A DNA stretch of 9,130 nt from Bacteroidaceae bacterium (GCA_017383665.1 JAFNWA010000201.1:1-9130), one strand, 5' to 3'. Counted from the first letter of the stretch, positions 1 to 7,180 are shown. The notes: a model not told the origin generated them from the sequence alone. Made by a program: numbers and translations.

Positions 1-1
1 G

Positions 2-1966
2 ACTCGTGAAAAGACACGCCTCGACAATATCTTCTATACCCTTTTCCGTTCAAAGAAGTTTACAGACGAGAACTATGCCGAGGACAAGGAGAAGATTCTT
101 GACCGTTACTATGAGCACGGCTATCGTGATGCCCGTATTGTAAAGGATAGTGTTGTTGCAAATGAAGATAACAGCGTCGATATCTATTTGGGAATAGAAG
201 AAGGTAACAAATATCACATCCGTAGTATAAAGTGGGTTGGAAACAGTGTCTATTCTACGGCTTTCCTGGATGAGGTTCTGCGAATGAAGGCAGGTGATGT
301 ATATAATCAGAACGAACTTGAAAAACGACTTCTGATGGATGAAGATGCGGTTAAGAATCTCTATTATAATGAGGGTTATGTATTCTTTAATGCACTACCC
401 ATTGAGGCGAGAATAGAAAATGATTCTGTCGATATTGAAATTCGTATGGTAGAGGGTGTACAGGCGACAATTGACCGTGTTACAATCAGCGGTAATGACC
501 GTGTCTATGAGGAGGTTGTGCGCCGCGAGCTCTATACTCTGCCGGGTAGTCTTTTCTCAATGAGTGCTCTTGAGCGCTCTTGGCGTAATATTGCCAATAT
601 GGGACACTTCGATCCGGAAAAGGTGGATCCGGGAGCTGTGCCTAACCCAGAGAATGGAACTGTTGACATGAACTGGAAGCTTGAACCTAAGAGTAGTGAC
701 CAGATTGAGCTTTCGGCAGGTTGGGGACAGACTGGTGTCATCGGTAAGCTTTCGTTGAAGTTCTCGAACTTCTCAATCCGTAATCTTTTCCGCAAGGATG
801 GTGTGCGCCGTGGTATCTTGCCACAAGGCGATGGACAGACATTCTCGATAAGTGCACAGACAAACGGACGCTACTACCAGTCATACAGTCTCTCATTCTT
901 TGATCCATGGCTTGGTCGCAAACGCCCCAATTCTCTGTCGGTATCGGCATTCTTCTCAATGCAGACCGATGTTGCCGACAGTTACTACAACTCGGCATAC
1001 TATAACAACTACTATAACTATCTCTATGGTTACGGTAATTATAGCGGTTATGGATACAATAATGTGTCATCATACTACGACCCGGACAAACATATAAAGA
1101 TGTATGGTGTGTCTGTTGGTTGGGGACGCCGTCTTACTTGGCCCGATGACAACTTTACATTCTCGGCCGAGCTGAACTATCAGGTTTACTCGCTCAAGGA
1201 TTGGCAGTACTTCCTCATCACAGATGGTAATTGCAACAATCTCAATCTGCAGTTGACTTTGGGACGCAGTACGGTCGATCACCCATTCTTCCCTCGTCAG
1301 GGTTCGGAATTCTCTTTGATTGTGTCGGCGACACCCCCCTACTCGTTGTGGGATGGAAAGGATTATGCTAATCTTGCCAAGAATGTCAACTCTCCATCTT
1401 ACAAGGATGAACTCCGTGACAAGCATAGGTGGATAGAATACTATAAGTTAAAGTTCCGTAGCAAGACATACACTTCTCTCACACCGGGCAAGTACAACCT
1501 TGTGCTCATGACGCGTGCCGATTTCGGTATTCTTGGCAGTTATGACAACAACAAGAAATCTCCGTTCGAGACATTCTATGTTGGTGGTGACGGTATGAGT
1601 GGATATTCATACAACTATGCTACGGATATGATAGCCCTGCGCGGTTATGAAAATGGTAGTCTCACTCCATATGGTTATGAGGGCTACGCTTACGCTCGCC
1701 TTGGTCTTGAGCTCCGCTTCCCATTCATGTTGCAGAACTCTACAACAATATATGGATTGGCTTTCGTCGAGGGCGGTAATGCATGGACCGATGCCACAAA
1801 GTTCAATATTTTTGATCTCAAGCGCAGTGCCGGTGTCGGTGTGCGTGTCTTCTTGCAGATGATAGGTCTTATCGGTATTGACTGGGCTTATGGATTTGAC
1901 AATGTATTTGGTTCGTCACAGTATGGTGGAAGTCATTTCCACTTCATTCTGGGACAGGAGTTCTAA
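2..1966 (+). CDS. bamA: BamA outer-membrane protein assembly factor (5' partial)
   Basis: BamA is the Omp85-family beta-barrel core of the BAM complex, which folds and inserts barrel proteins into the outer membrane. The reading frame is open from base 2, so the N-terminus (signal peptide and first POTRA domains) lies off the left edge; 654 residues are visible. Residues 1-70 look like the end of a POTRA domain. Two more POTRAs follow at about 71-153 and 154-230, the second containing the ISGNDRVYEEVVRREL stretch typical of the last POTRA. The barrel runs from about 233 to the end. The conserved L6 motif is RGY (bases 1640-1648, residues 547-549), and the protein ends in a terminal Phe (GQEF), as a barrel signal should. 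An in-frame TTG at 188 is not the real start because homologous sequence continues upstream of it. A Tyr/Asn/Gly-rich loop sits at residues 328-359. The first skp gene starts 21 bases after the stop, so the genes are probably co-transcribed. Confidence 0.95.
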   Translation, partial: TREKTRLDNIFYTLFRSKKFTDENYAEDKEKILDRYYEHGYRDARIVKDSVVANEDNSVDIYLGIEEGNKYHIRSIKWVGNSVYSTAFLDEVLRMKAGDVYNQNELEKRLLMDEDAVKNLYYNEGYVFFNALPIEARIENDSVDIEIRMVEGVQATIDRVTISGNDRVYEEVVRRELYTLPGSLFSMSALERSWRNIANMGHFDPEKVDPGAVPNPENGTVDMNWKLEPKSSDQIELSAGWGQTGVIGKLSLKFSNFSIRNLFRKDGVRRGILPQGDGQTFSISAQTNGRYYQSYSLSFFDPWLGRKRPNSLSVSAFFSMQTDVADSYYNSAYYNNYYNYLYGYGNYSGYGYNNVSSYYDPDKHIKMYGVSVGWGRRLTWPDDNFTFSAELNYQVYSLKDWQYFLITDGNCNNLNLQLTLGRSTVDHPFFPRQGSEFSLIVSATPPYSLWDGKDYANLAKNVNSPSYKDELRDKHRWIEYYKLKFRSKTYTSLTPGKYNLVLMTRADFGILGSYDNNKKSPFETFYVGGDGMSGYSYNYATDMIALRGYENGSLTPYGYEGYAYARLGLELRFPFMLQNSTTIYGLAFVEGGNAWTDATKFNIFDLKRSAGVGVRVFLQMIGLIGIDWAYGFDNVFGSSQYGGSHFHFILGQEF

Positions 1967-1987
1967 TAAATAAAAACAGGAACAGCT

Positions 1988-2502
1988 ATGAAAAGGTTAA
2001 TTTTTGCGGCAGTGATTTCATTGTTCTCTATTGTAGGGGTACAGGCTCAAAAATATGTGACAGTAGATATGGAGTATATTCTCAAGAATATTCCGGCTTA
2101 TGAGCGTGCCAATGAGCAACTAAACCAACAGTCACGACGCTGGCAGGGCGAGATTGATGAATTGGTACAGGAGGCCGAGACTCTTTACAAGAAATATCAG
2201 AGTGAGTCGGCTTTCCTCTCAGATGCGCAGCGCATTGAACGCGAAGAGCAATACTTGCCAAGGAAAAAGAGGCAGTGGAGCTTCGCCGCCAGTATTTTGG
2301 TCCAACTGGTGAACTCTATAAAAAACATGAAAGTCTCATAGCTCCCATCCAGGAGGAGGTGTACAATGCTGTCAAGGAGATTTGTGATTTGAAAAAATAT
2401 ACCATGGTGTTTGATAAATCATCTACAGCAGGTCTCATATACTCTTCGCCGTCAATAGATATCAGCAGTGATGTACTTGTTAGGTTGGGATATTCAGAAT
2501 AA
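1988..2502 (+). pseudogene. skp: Skp/OmpH periplasmic chaperone, first copy, interrupted by a one-base frameshift
   Basis: Skp (OmpH) family chaperones hold unfolded outer-membrane proteins in the periplasm on the way to BamA. Translation from ATG 1988 gives a signal peptide ending VQA|QKY, then the Skp start (YVTVDMEYILKNIPAYERA) and a coiled-coil arm. Around base 2250 the family-like sequence leaves this frame, which then stops at 2341 after a non-homologous tail. The rest of the protein (ILAKEKEAVELRRQYFGP, then the C-terminal core to LGYSE) is intact in the frame beginning ATA 2251. Restoring one A in the AA at 2250-2251 (CAATA to CAAATA) joins both halves into a 171-residue protein of normal family length with no other lesion. 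The gene is therefore freshly broken, or the sequence has an indel error; the clean downstream half fits either. It follows bamA by 21 bases and precedes a second skp. Confidence 0.85.
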
Positions 2503-2506
2503 TTAA

Positions 2507-2527
2507 CATTTGTCAATTTAACAAATG
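2507..2527. repeat. Small perfect inverted repeat after the first skp
   Basis: CATTTGT (2507-2513) and ACAAATG (2521-2527) form a perfect 7-base inverted repeat around a 7-base AT-rich loop, starting four bases after the stop of the first skp gene. The stem is AT-rich and no T-run follows, so it is a weak terminator at best. It may be an mRNA stem or a protein site, or occur by chance in AT-rich DNA. Confidence 0.35.
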
Positions 2528-2585
2528 GATGATTTTTCAGTCATATAAGTAGAAAGTGAAATTGTTTAATTTAAATATTGAAAAA

Positions 2586-3116
2586 ATGAAGAAATTTTTG
2601 ATTTTGATTTTGATGCTGGCTCCAATGAGTCTTTTGGCACAGAAATTCGGTTATGTAAATTCTGCTGAAATCATTCAGGTTATGCCCGAATACAGCAAGG
2701 CTCTCAAGGATATACAGGCTCTTGAGAAGACATATACCGACGATTTTAACAGCATGCGTACAGAACTTGAGAGAAAGGGTACTGAGTTTGAGAAGATGCA
2801 GCAGGATTCTGTTCCGGAAAATATCCTCAAGCGTCGTTATGAGGAGTTGATGCAGATGCAGCAGCGTCTTCAGGAGTATGGCCAGACAATTCAGCAGAAT
2901 CTCAGCAAGGCCGAGTCTGAGAAGATGATGGAAATTCAGACTGTCCTCAAAAGTGCTCTTGATGCTGTCGGTAAGGATGGCGCGTATGTTTGCATCTTTG
3001 ACATAGCAGGTGGCATTCCTTTTATCAATACAACTATTTGTGAGGATGTTACACCAAAGGTAAGAGCAAAGCTCGGTATTCCTGCAAATGCAGTTCCGGC
3101 TGTAGCTAACCGATAA
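2586..3116 (+). CDS. skp: Skp/OmpH family periplasmic chaperone, second copy
   Basis: This is an intact Skp/OmpH chaperone of 176 residues, close to the family norm, predicted to bind unfolded outer-membrane proteins in the periplasm. The frame is open from a GTG at 2556, but ATG 2586 is the better start: it gives a classic signal peptide (MKKFLILILMLAPMSLLA, cut before QKF) directly after an A-rich leader. The mature protein opens with the Skp core strand (FGYVNSAEIIQVMPEYSKA). A long charged, Gln-rich helical arm follows at about residues 35-118 (the tentacle region), then the C-terminal core strands (YVCIFDIAGGIPFINTT). It lies 83 bases after the first skp copy, and with that copy frameshifted it is the only clearly intact standard Skp in the window. 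Confidence 0.93.
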   Translation: MKKFLILILMLAPMSLLAQKFGYVNSAEIIQVMPEYSKALKDIQALEKTYTDDFNSMRTELERKGTEFEKMQQDSVPENILKRRYEELMQMQQRLQEYGQTIQQNLSKAESEKMMEIQTVLKSALDAVGKDGAYVCIFDIAGGIPFINTTICEDVTPKVRAKLGIPANAVPAVANR

Positions 3117-3133
3117 ATTGTTGTTATATCACA

Positions 3134-3162
3134 GGGCAACTCTCCTCTTGGGGAGTTGTCCC
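3134..3162 (+). terminator. Strong GC-rich hairpin between the second and third skp-like genes
   Basis: GGG-CAACTC-TCC (3134-3145) pairs with GGG-GAGTTG-(T)-CCC (3150-3162) around a TCTT tetraloop: 12 pairs including one T-G wobble, with a single bulged T at 3159. It begins 18 bases after the stop of the second skp and ends 44 bases before the next start. The shape fits an intrinsic terminator, but the following bases (TATTGATAG) contain no T-run. Partial termination, attenuation or mRNA 3'-end protection all fit; downstream genes have no obvious promoter of their own. Confidence 0.55.
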
Positions 3163-3205
3163 TATTGATAGTACTGCTGTTCATCCACTATTTTATCTGT
3201 TATAT

Positions 3206-3958
3206 ATGCGTAAACTCTTTTTGACGCTATTTATATTCTCTTTTACAATACCTGTTTATTCGCAGTTCGGATATTACAGCACTATTCGTGTACTTGAGTC
3301 CCTGCCGCAATATGCCCAGGCTGTGAATGATTATGAGCGCCTTTGTGAGCGTTGCGAAAAGGAAATAGAGCACAACGAGAAGGAACTGACCCGTTTGTAT
3401 GTGGCATTCCTTGACGGACATCGTGATTTCCCTGAGCCTATTTTGCGTAAAAGACAGAGCGAATTGCAGCGTTTGGTGGATAACAGTGTCGAATTCCGCA
3501 AACAGCTCAAGGTGTGGCTTTCCGAGGCTAAGGATTCCTTATATGCACCATCTTACCAGATAGTCAATGATGCGTTGGCGAAAGTGTGTATGGCCTGCGA
3601 CCTTGATTACGCGATAGATCGTGACATATTGGCCTATGGGTATATAAATCCTAAAAAGGGTGTTGATATTACCCGTATGGTGACAGATGCAGCTCTCTAC
3701 CCCGAGAAACCAGTGACTGATCTTGATGGGTATGAGGATTTTGTTCGAGAATACAAAGCCGCCGAACCATTGCCAAGTTATCGCACTGTAGTTGAACCGG
3801 TAGATACTCCTGTTGTTGAAGTTGCGGCTCCTGTTGTTGAACCTGTTGACAGTATTATAGAAAGGGTTTCCTTTGAAACAGATGCTATTGCCGACACTCT
3901 TGTTGTGCAGGATGCTGTAAATGAGGAGCATATATTGTTGAACGATTCCATAAAATAA
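3206..3958 (+). CDS. Divergent Skp/OmpH-like periplasmic protein with Pro/Val/Glu-rich C-terminal tail
   Basis: This is a third OmpH-like protein of 250 residues, longer than the 170-180 usual for Skp. A signal peptide (residues 1-19, cut after VYS, before QFGYY) is followed by an OmpH-like domain at about 20-165: a short strand and YSTIRVLESLPQYAQAV, resembling the start of the two preceding copies, then a charged helical arm (about 40-110) and a return to core-like sequence (CDLDYAIDRD). Residues 166-250 are an acidic, low-complexity extension in which VVEPVD occurs twice (195-200 and 210-215). Two CxxC pairs (C47/C50 and C128/C131) are absent from the other two copies. Its stop overlaps the murI start (TAATG), suggesting translational coupling. 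A periplasmic chaperone role is inferred from family and position; the tail and cysteines may give it another role. The family call is likely but weaker than for the first two copies. Confidence 0.82.
   Translation: MRKLFLTLFIFSFTIPVYSQFGYYSTIRVLESLPQYAQAVNDYERLCERCEKEIEHNEKELTRLYVAFLDGHRDFPEPILRKRQSELQRLVDNSVEFRKQLKVWLSEAKDSLYAPSYQIVNDALAKVCMACDLDYAIDRDILAYGYINPKKGVDITRMVTDAALYPEKPVTDLDGYEDFVREYKAAEPLPSYRTVVEPVDTPVVEVAAPVVEPVDSIIERVSFETDAIADTLVVQDAVNEEHILLNDSIK
3807..3841 (+). repeat. Imperfect 21-base tandem repeat inside the third skp-like gene
   Basis: CTCCTGTTGTTGAA occurs at 3807-3820 and again at 3828-3841, a period of 21 bases (seven codons). It encodes the repeated PVVE units of the tail. 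Because the period is a multiple of three, gain or loss of a copy would change tail length without breaking the frame. Confidence 0.7.
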
Positions 3959-4815
3959 TGTTGACAATGGATAAATTTGTGCAACTTTCCAAGGAAGCAG
4001 GCCCTATAGGTATCTTTGATTCAGGATACGGTGGCTTGACAATATATGACGAGATAAAGAAACTGCTCCCGGAGTACGATTACATTTACTTGGGTGATAA
4101 TGCTCGCACTCCTTATGGTACACGCTCGTTCGATGTGGTATATGAGTTTACCCGTGAGGCCGTGGACTATCTTTTCCGTCAAGGTTGCCAGCTTGTTATT
4201 CTTGCTTGCAATACAGCATCGGCAAAGGCTCTCCGTACAATACAACAGGTAGATATTCCATCTCTTGATCCTAACCGTCGTGTTCTGGGCATAATCCGCC
4301 CCACTGTAGAGTGTATTGGTGATGTTACCAAGAGTCGTCATGTGGGCGTGTTGGCAACAGAGGGTACAATAAAATCACTCTCTTATCCACTTGAGATACG
4401 CAAACTGTTCCCTGAAATTGAAGTTACAGGTGAAGCCTGTCCCATATGGGTTCCTCTTGTGGAGACAAACGAATATAGCTGTGATGGTGCCGACTACTTT
4501 GTGAAACGCCATATCGACAATCTTCTGTCAAGAGATCCCGAAATAGATACAATCATACTTGGTTGTACCCATTATCCCATTCTTATCGAGAAAATAAGAA
4601 AATATACCCCTGAAAATATTAGACTTGTTACTCAGGGTGCCGCTGTCGCAGCCTCTTTAAAGAGTTATCTCTGCCGTCACAAGGCTATGGATGAGCTTTG
4701 CACCAAGGGCGGTAATACAATATTCTGTACAACAGAGGCCGGGGGAAAGTTTGGAGCCCAAGCATCACTTTTCTTGAACTATCCTGTTGAGGTAAAGAAT
4801 GTTTCACTTGATTGA
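3958..4815 (+). CDS. murI: Glutamate racemase MurI
   Basis: MurI is a cofactor-independent cytoplasmic racemase that converts L-glutamate to D-glutamate, which MurD adds to the peptidoglycan precursor. The 285 residues are full length for the family. Hallmarks are GIFDSGYGGLT (residues 18-28, with D21 and S22), LGDNARTPYG (45-54), the first catalytic cysteine in ACNTASA (C84) and the second in GCTHYP (C203, followed by H205). All expected active-site motifs are present. ATG 3958 overlaps the TAA of the preceding gene; ATG 3967 (MDKFVQL) is an equally plausible start and would remove three residues. It is the last gene of the plus-strand envelope cluster and converges with the permease gene on the other strand. 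Confidence 0.97.
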   Translation: MLTMDKFVQLSKEAGPIGIFDSGYGGLTIYDEIKKLLPEYDYIYLGDNARTPYGTRSFDVVYEFTREAVDYLFRQGCQLVILACNTASAKALRTIQQVDIPSLDPNRRVLGIIRPTVECIGDVTKSRHVGVLATEGTIKSLSYPLEIRKLFPEIEVTGEACPIWVPLVETNEYSCDGADYFVKRHIDNLLSRDPEIDTIILGCTHYPILIEKIRKYTPENIRLVTQGAAVAASLKSYLCRHKAMDELCTKGGNTIFCTTEAGGKFGAQASLFLNYPVEVKNVSLD

Positions 4816-4867
4816 AGTCTGTATGTGGTCTTCGTGAGAGTCGTGTTTGCTCCTGGCGCTACAGACT
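4816..4867. terminator. Inverted repeat in the convergent gap, possible bidirectional terminator
   Basis: AGTCTGTA (4816-4823) and TACAGACT (4860-4867) are perfect inverted copies, with a further short GTG/CGC pairing inside after a one-base bulge. They flank a 36-base loop, and ATCTGTTTT follows on the plus strand. The repeat starts directly after the murI stop and ends eight bases before the stop of the convergent permease gene, where a bidirectional terminator would be expected. The large loop makes this less certain than a compact hairpin. Confidence 0.4.
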
Positions 4868-4875
4868 ATCTGTTT

Positions 4876-6105
4876 TCAGGCAAATCTTTTTGTAAGAGCT
4901 TTTACAGGAAGCCACACGGTGACAAATCCTACAATTATAACAGTTGCAAATATCATTGCAACATCGCTCCACACAATTTCCATTGGGTAACTATCGACAA
5001 CAAAACCACCATTTTCGGCTCCCATTGAAATGAGTCCGAACTCCTGTTGTGCATAGCATAATGCAACACCCAGTACAATGCCAATTACAGCTCCTATTGC
5101 AGAGATTATTCCACCTTCAAAAACAAAGATGTTGGCAATTGTCTTGTTTTCTGCTCCCATGCTGCGCAATGTGTTCATATTGTCGCGCTTTTCAATTATC
5201 AGCATGGCTAGTGAACCGATGATGTTAAAACAGGCTATTGCCAAGATGAAGGTAAGGAATATGTAGGAGATTAGTTTTTCAATTTGCATTACCTTGTAGA
5301 TACTCTCCTGTTGTTCATATCTGTCCTGTACAACAAAATCATCCCCAAGAATTTTTTCTATTATAGTTTTTACTTCATCGGTGTTCTCTCCGGCCTTGAC
5401 TTTTATCTCCATTGATGTGGCTTCGTTTGCCTCGCGCCTGAATATGCTCCGTGCAAACCTGCTTGATGTGATTATATACCCTCCATCATATTCGGGTTGG
5501 TTCAGTATAAACACATTCCCCGATGAATAAAGCTCGCCCTTTTTGAAATTCCTTGCAGGAACGGTAAGGTTTATGTTTCCCTTGCGGTTTGGCGCATATA
5601 CTTTTAGCGGATCATTGAAAAATGTTCCGCAGTTCAATTCTTTTGCAAGAGTACCTCCCGGAATGGCATAGTCCTTTTCTCCATCACTCAGAATAAACTC
5701 TCCCGTTCCGTTAAGAATCTTGTGTATGTCGGTGAGAGAAGTGAAGGCTTCATCGACACCTTTTATAGTAACCATAGCCTGCCTGTCGTCATATTCTACC
5801 ATTGCCTTATCCTCAACACCAAACGAAAAGGCTTCCAATTGAGGCATTGCTGCTACTTTTAAAATTTCAGGCGCATCAGTAGTGAAGACCTTACCTCTTG
5901 ACGCAGTTATTTTTATATCAGGGTCAAATGCTGTGAATTGTTTGGTTACAACCCCTTGAAAACCATTGAAAACCGACAAGACACAAACCATTGCAGCCGT
6001 AGCAAGTGCAATACCTGCAACAGCCACCCCCGAGATGATATTTATCACCTGGTGGCTTTTCTTTGAGAACAGGTAGCGCTTGGCTATGTATAGTGACAGG
6101 TTCAT
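4876..6105 (-). CDS. FtsX-family ABC transporter permease, LolC/LolE type
   Basis: This is an inner-membrane permease subunit of 409 residues, of the type that extracts lipoproteins from the inner membrane with the ATPase LolD. It opens with the characteristic LolC/E start (LSLYIAKRYLFSKKSHQVINIIS). TM1 spans about 21-46, a large periplasmic MacB-like domain about 47-276, and TM2-TM4 lie at about 277-304, 323-351 and 381-402. The cytoplasmic segment after TM2, EKRDNMNTLRSMGA (305-318), is the conserved FtsX-family stretch that contacts the ATPase. No lolD-like ATPase gene is in the window, so the partner must be encoded elsewhere. Bacteroidales often encode several such permeases, so I do not choose between lolC and lolE. 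It is the last gene of the minus-strand operon, 69 bases after rbfA. Confidence 0.9.
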   Translation of the reverse strand: MNLSLYIAKRYLFSKKSHQVINIISGVAVAGIALATAAMVCVLSVFNGFQGVVTKQFTAFDPDIKITASRGKVFTTDAPEILKVAAMPQLEAFSFGVEDKAMVEYDDRQAMVTIKGVDEAFTSLTDIHKILNGTGEFILSDGEKDYAIPGGTLAKELNCGTFFNDPLKVYAPNRKGNINLTVPARNFKKGELYSSGNVFILNQPEYDGGYIITSSRFARSIFRREANEATSMEIKVKAGENTDEVKTIIEKILGDDFVVQDRYEQQESIYKVMQIEKLISYIFLTFILAIACFNIIGSLAMLIIEKRDNMNTLRSMGAENKTIANIFVFEGGIISAIGAVIGIVLGVALCYAQQEFGLISMGAENGGFVVDSYPMEIVWSDVAMIFATVIIVGFVTVWLPVKALTKRFA

Positions 6106-6174
6106 TGGACTGCTTTATATACTTTGTGGTGTCATTTTGACAGCGCGTAGCTGCGAGAGAACAGTTGAGTGTTG

Positions 6175-6510
6175 TTATTCTTTCAACAGCTTGTCGATAT
6201 TCTCAATGTAGTCGAGTGAGTCGTCGATGTAGAATCTTATTTCGGGGATGATGCGCAGTTGGTGGCGTACTCTGTTGCCAAGCTCAAAACGGATAGCCTT
6301 GATGTTTGTGTTAAGGTGTTCAACAACTTCGTTTCCTTTCTCCGAGGGGAATACACTCAAATAGGCCTTTGCAATGCCCAAGTCCGGGCTAACGCGCACA
6401 GCGCTCACCGATACCATCACTCCGCGTGTTTCCTTCTGCAATCTGAGCAGAATCTCGCTCAACTCCTTCTGTATGAGGCGTGAAATCTTGTTTTGTCTTG
6501 TACTGTCCAT
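6175..6510 (-). CDS. rbfA: 30S ribosome-binding factor RbfA
   Basis: RbfA is a small KH-fold protein that binds the 30S subunit during late 16S rRNA maturation and supports growth in the cold. The 111 residues are typical for the short Bacteroidetes form. Family features are the N-terminal helix TRQNKISRLIQKELSEIL, the MVSVSAVRVSPDLGIAKAYLSVFP strand segment, and the C-terminal RHQLRIIPEIRFYIDDSLD motif near the helix-kink-helix. The start ATG (6508-6510) lies six bases after the stop of the upstream O-methyltransferase gene, so the two are almost certainly co-transcribed and perhaps translationally coupled. The 69-base gap to the downstream permease gene contains no clear promoter or terminator. 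Confidence 0.95.
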   Translation of the reverse strand: MDSTRQNKISRLIQKELSEILLRLQKETRGVMVSVSAVRVSPDLGIAKAYLSVFPSEKGNEVVEHLNTNIKAIRFELGNRVRHQLRIIPEIRFYIDDSLDYIENIDKLLKE

Positions 6511-6516
6511 ATATTT

Positions 6517-7152
6517 TTATTTTTTTCTTATTATCGTAAGTCCATCACGCAACGGCAGAATCACCACTTCAACCCTTTCATCATTGCGTATGAGGTCGTT
6601 GAATGCCCTCACGCCGTTGGTCTGTGCATCCTGCCTCTCAGGGTTAATCACATGCCCGTCCCATAGCGTGTTGTCGGCAAGAATCCAACCGCCTTCGTTG
6701 AGGTATTCCATTGCCATTTCGTAATACTTTATGTATTCACGCTTGTTGCCATCCATGAACACCAGGTCGAACTTCTCGCCCAATGTGGGTACAATCTCAA
6801 GCGCGTCTCCAATGATGAACTCAATCTTGTCTGCGTATGGTGAACCCTCTATCCAGCGGCGTGTGAAATCCTCCAGTTCATCCTCCACTTCAAAGGTGTA
6901 TAGCTTGCCGCCCTCGTCAAGTCCCTCGGCCATGCATAGTCCCGAATAGCCGGTGAATGTGCCAATCTCAAGAATCCTGCGTGGGCGAATCATTTTCACA
7001 AGGAATTTGAGCAAGCGTCCCTGTATGTGTCCCGATGCCATTTGCGGTGCCAGAATCTCAATATGAGTGGCACGGAACAGCCTGTAGAGGTAGTCGCCTT
7101 CGGGACTGCTGTGGTCGGCAATATACTGGTCGAGTGGGGTGGTAAGGCTCAT
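6517..7152 (-). CDS. SAM-dependent O-methyltransferase (class I, COMT-like family 3)
   Basis: A cytoplasmic methyltransferase of 211 residues, full length for the Methyltransf_3 family (caffeoyl-CoA and catechol O-methyltransferase relatives). Motif I is LEIGTFTGYSGLCMAEGL (61-78), the SAM-binding loop. An acidic residue for the SAM ribose lies in FEVEDE (87-92). Putative divalent-metal ligands are D134 in FMDGNKREY and D160/N161 in LADNTLW, as expected for a metal-dependent member. The natural substrate cannot be read from the sequence; bacterial members act on catechol-like or other small hydroxylated compounds. It is the first gene of a minus-strand operon with rbfA and the Lol-type permease, a mix that gives no clue to the substrate. 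Transcription probably starts at the promoter at 7181-7211. Confidence 0.92.
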   Translation of the reverse strand: MSLTTPLDQYIADHSSPEGDYLYRLFRATHIEILAPQMASGHIQGRLLKFLVKMIRPRRILEIGTFTGYSGLCMAEGLDEGGKLYTFEVEDELEDFTRRWIEGSPYADKIEFIIGDALEIVPTLGEKFDLVFMDGNKREYIKYYEMAMEYLNEGGWILADNTLWDGHVINPERQDAQTNGVRAFNDLIRNDERVEVVILPLRDGLTIIRKK

Positions 7153-7180
7153 TGTTTATGTTATGTTCTTATTTCAACTG

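Noticed and set aside
738..1073. Minus-strand open frame inside bamA rich in His, Tyr, Cys and Arg
   Set aside because: It is the complement of the Tyr/Asn-rich loop and nearby barrel codons, not a gene.
2275..2502. Separate small gene starting at GTG 2275
   Set aside because: Family-like sequence continues upstream in the same frame back to 2251 and joins the first skp; it is the second half of a frameshifted gene.
2556..2585. GTG start ten codons upstream of the second skp
   Set aside because: It would place polar residues before an otherwise perfect signal peptide that begins at ATG 2586.
3539..3967. 142-residue open frame on the minus strand inside the third skp-like gene
   Set aside because: The sequence is low-complexity (Asn/Arg/Phe rich), mirrors the plus-strand coding repeats, and has no promoter or start context.
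6106..6174. Possible regulatory hairpin between rbfA and the permease gene (CAGC/GCTG)
   Set aside because: The stem is only four pairs with no T-run or promoter match, so it is too weak to call.
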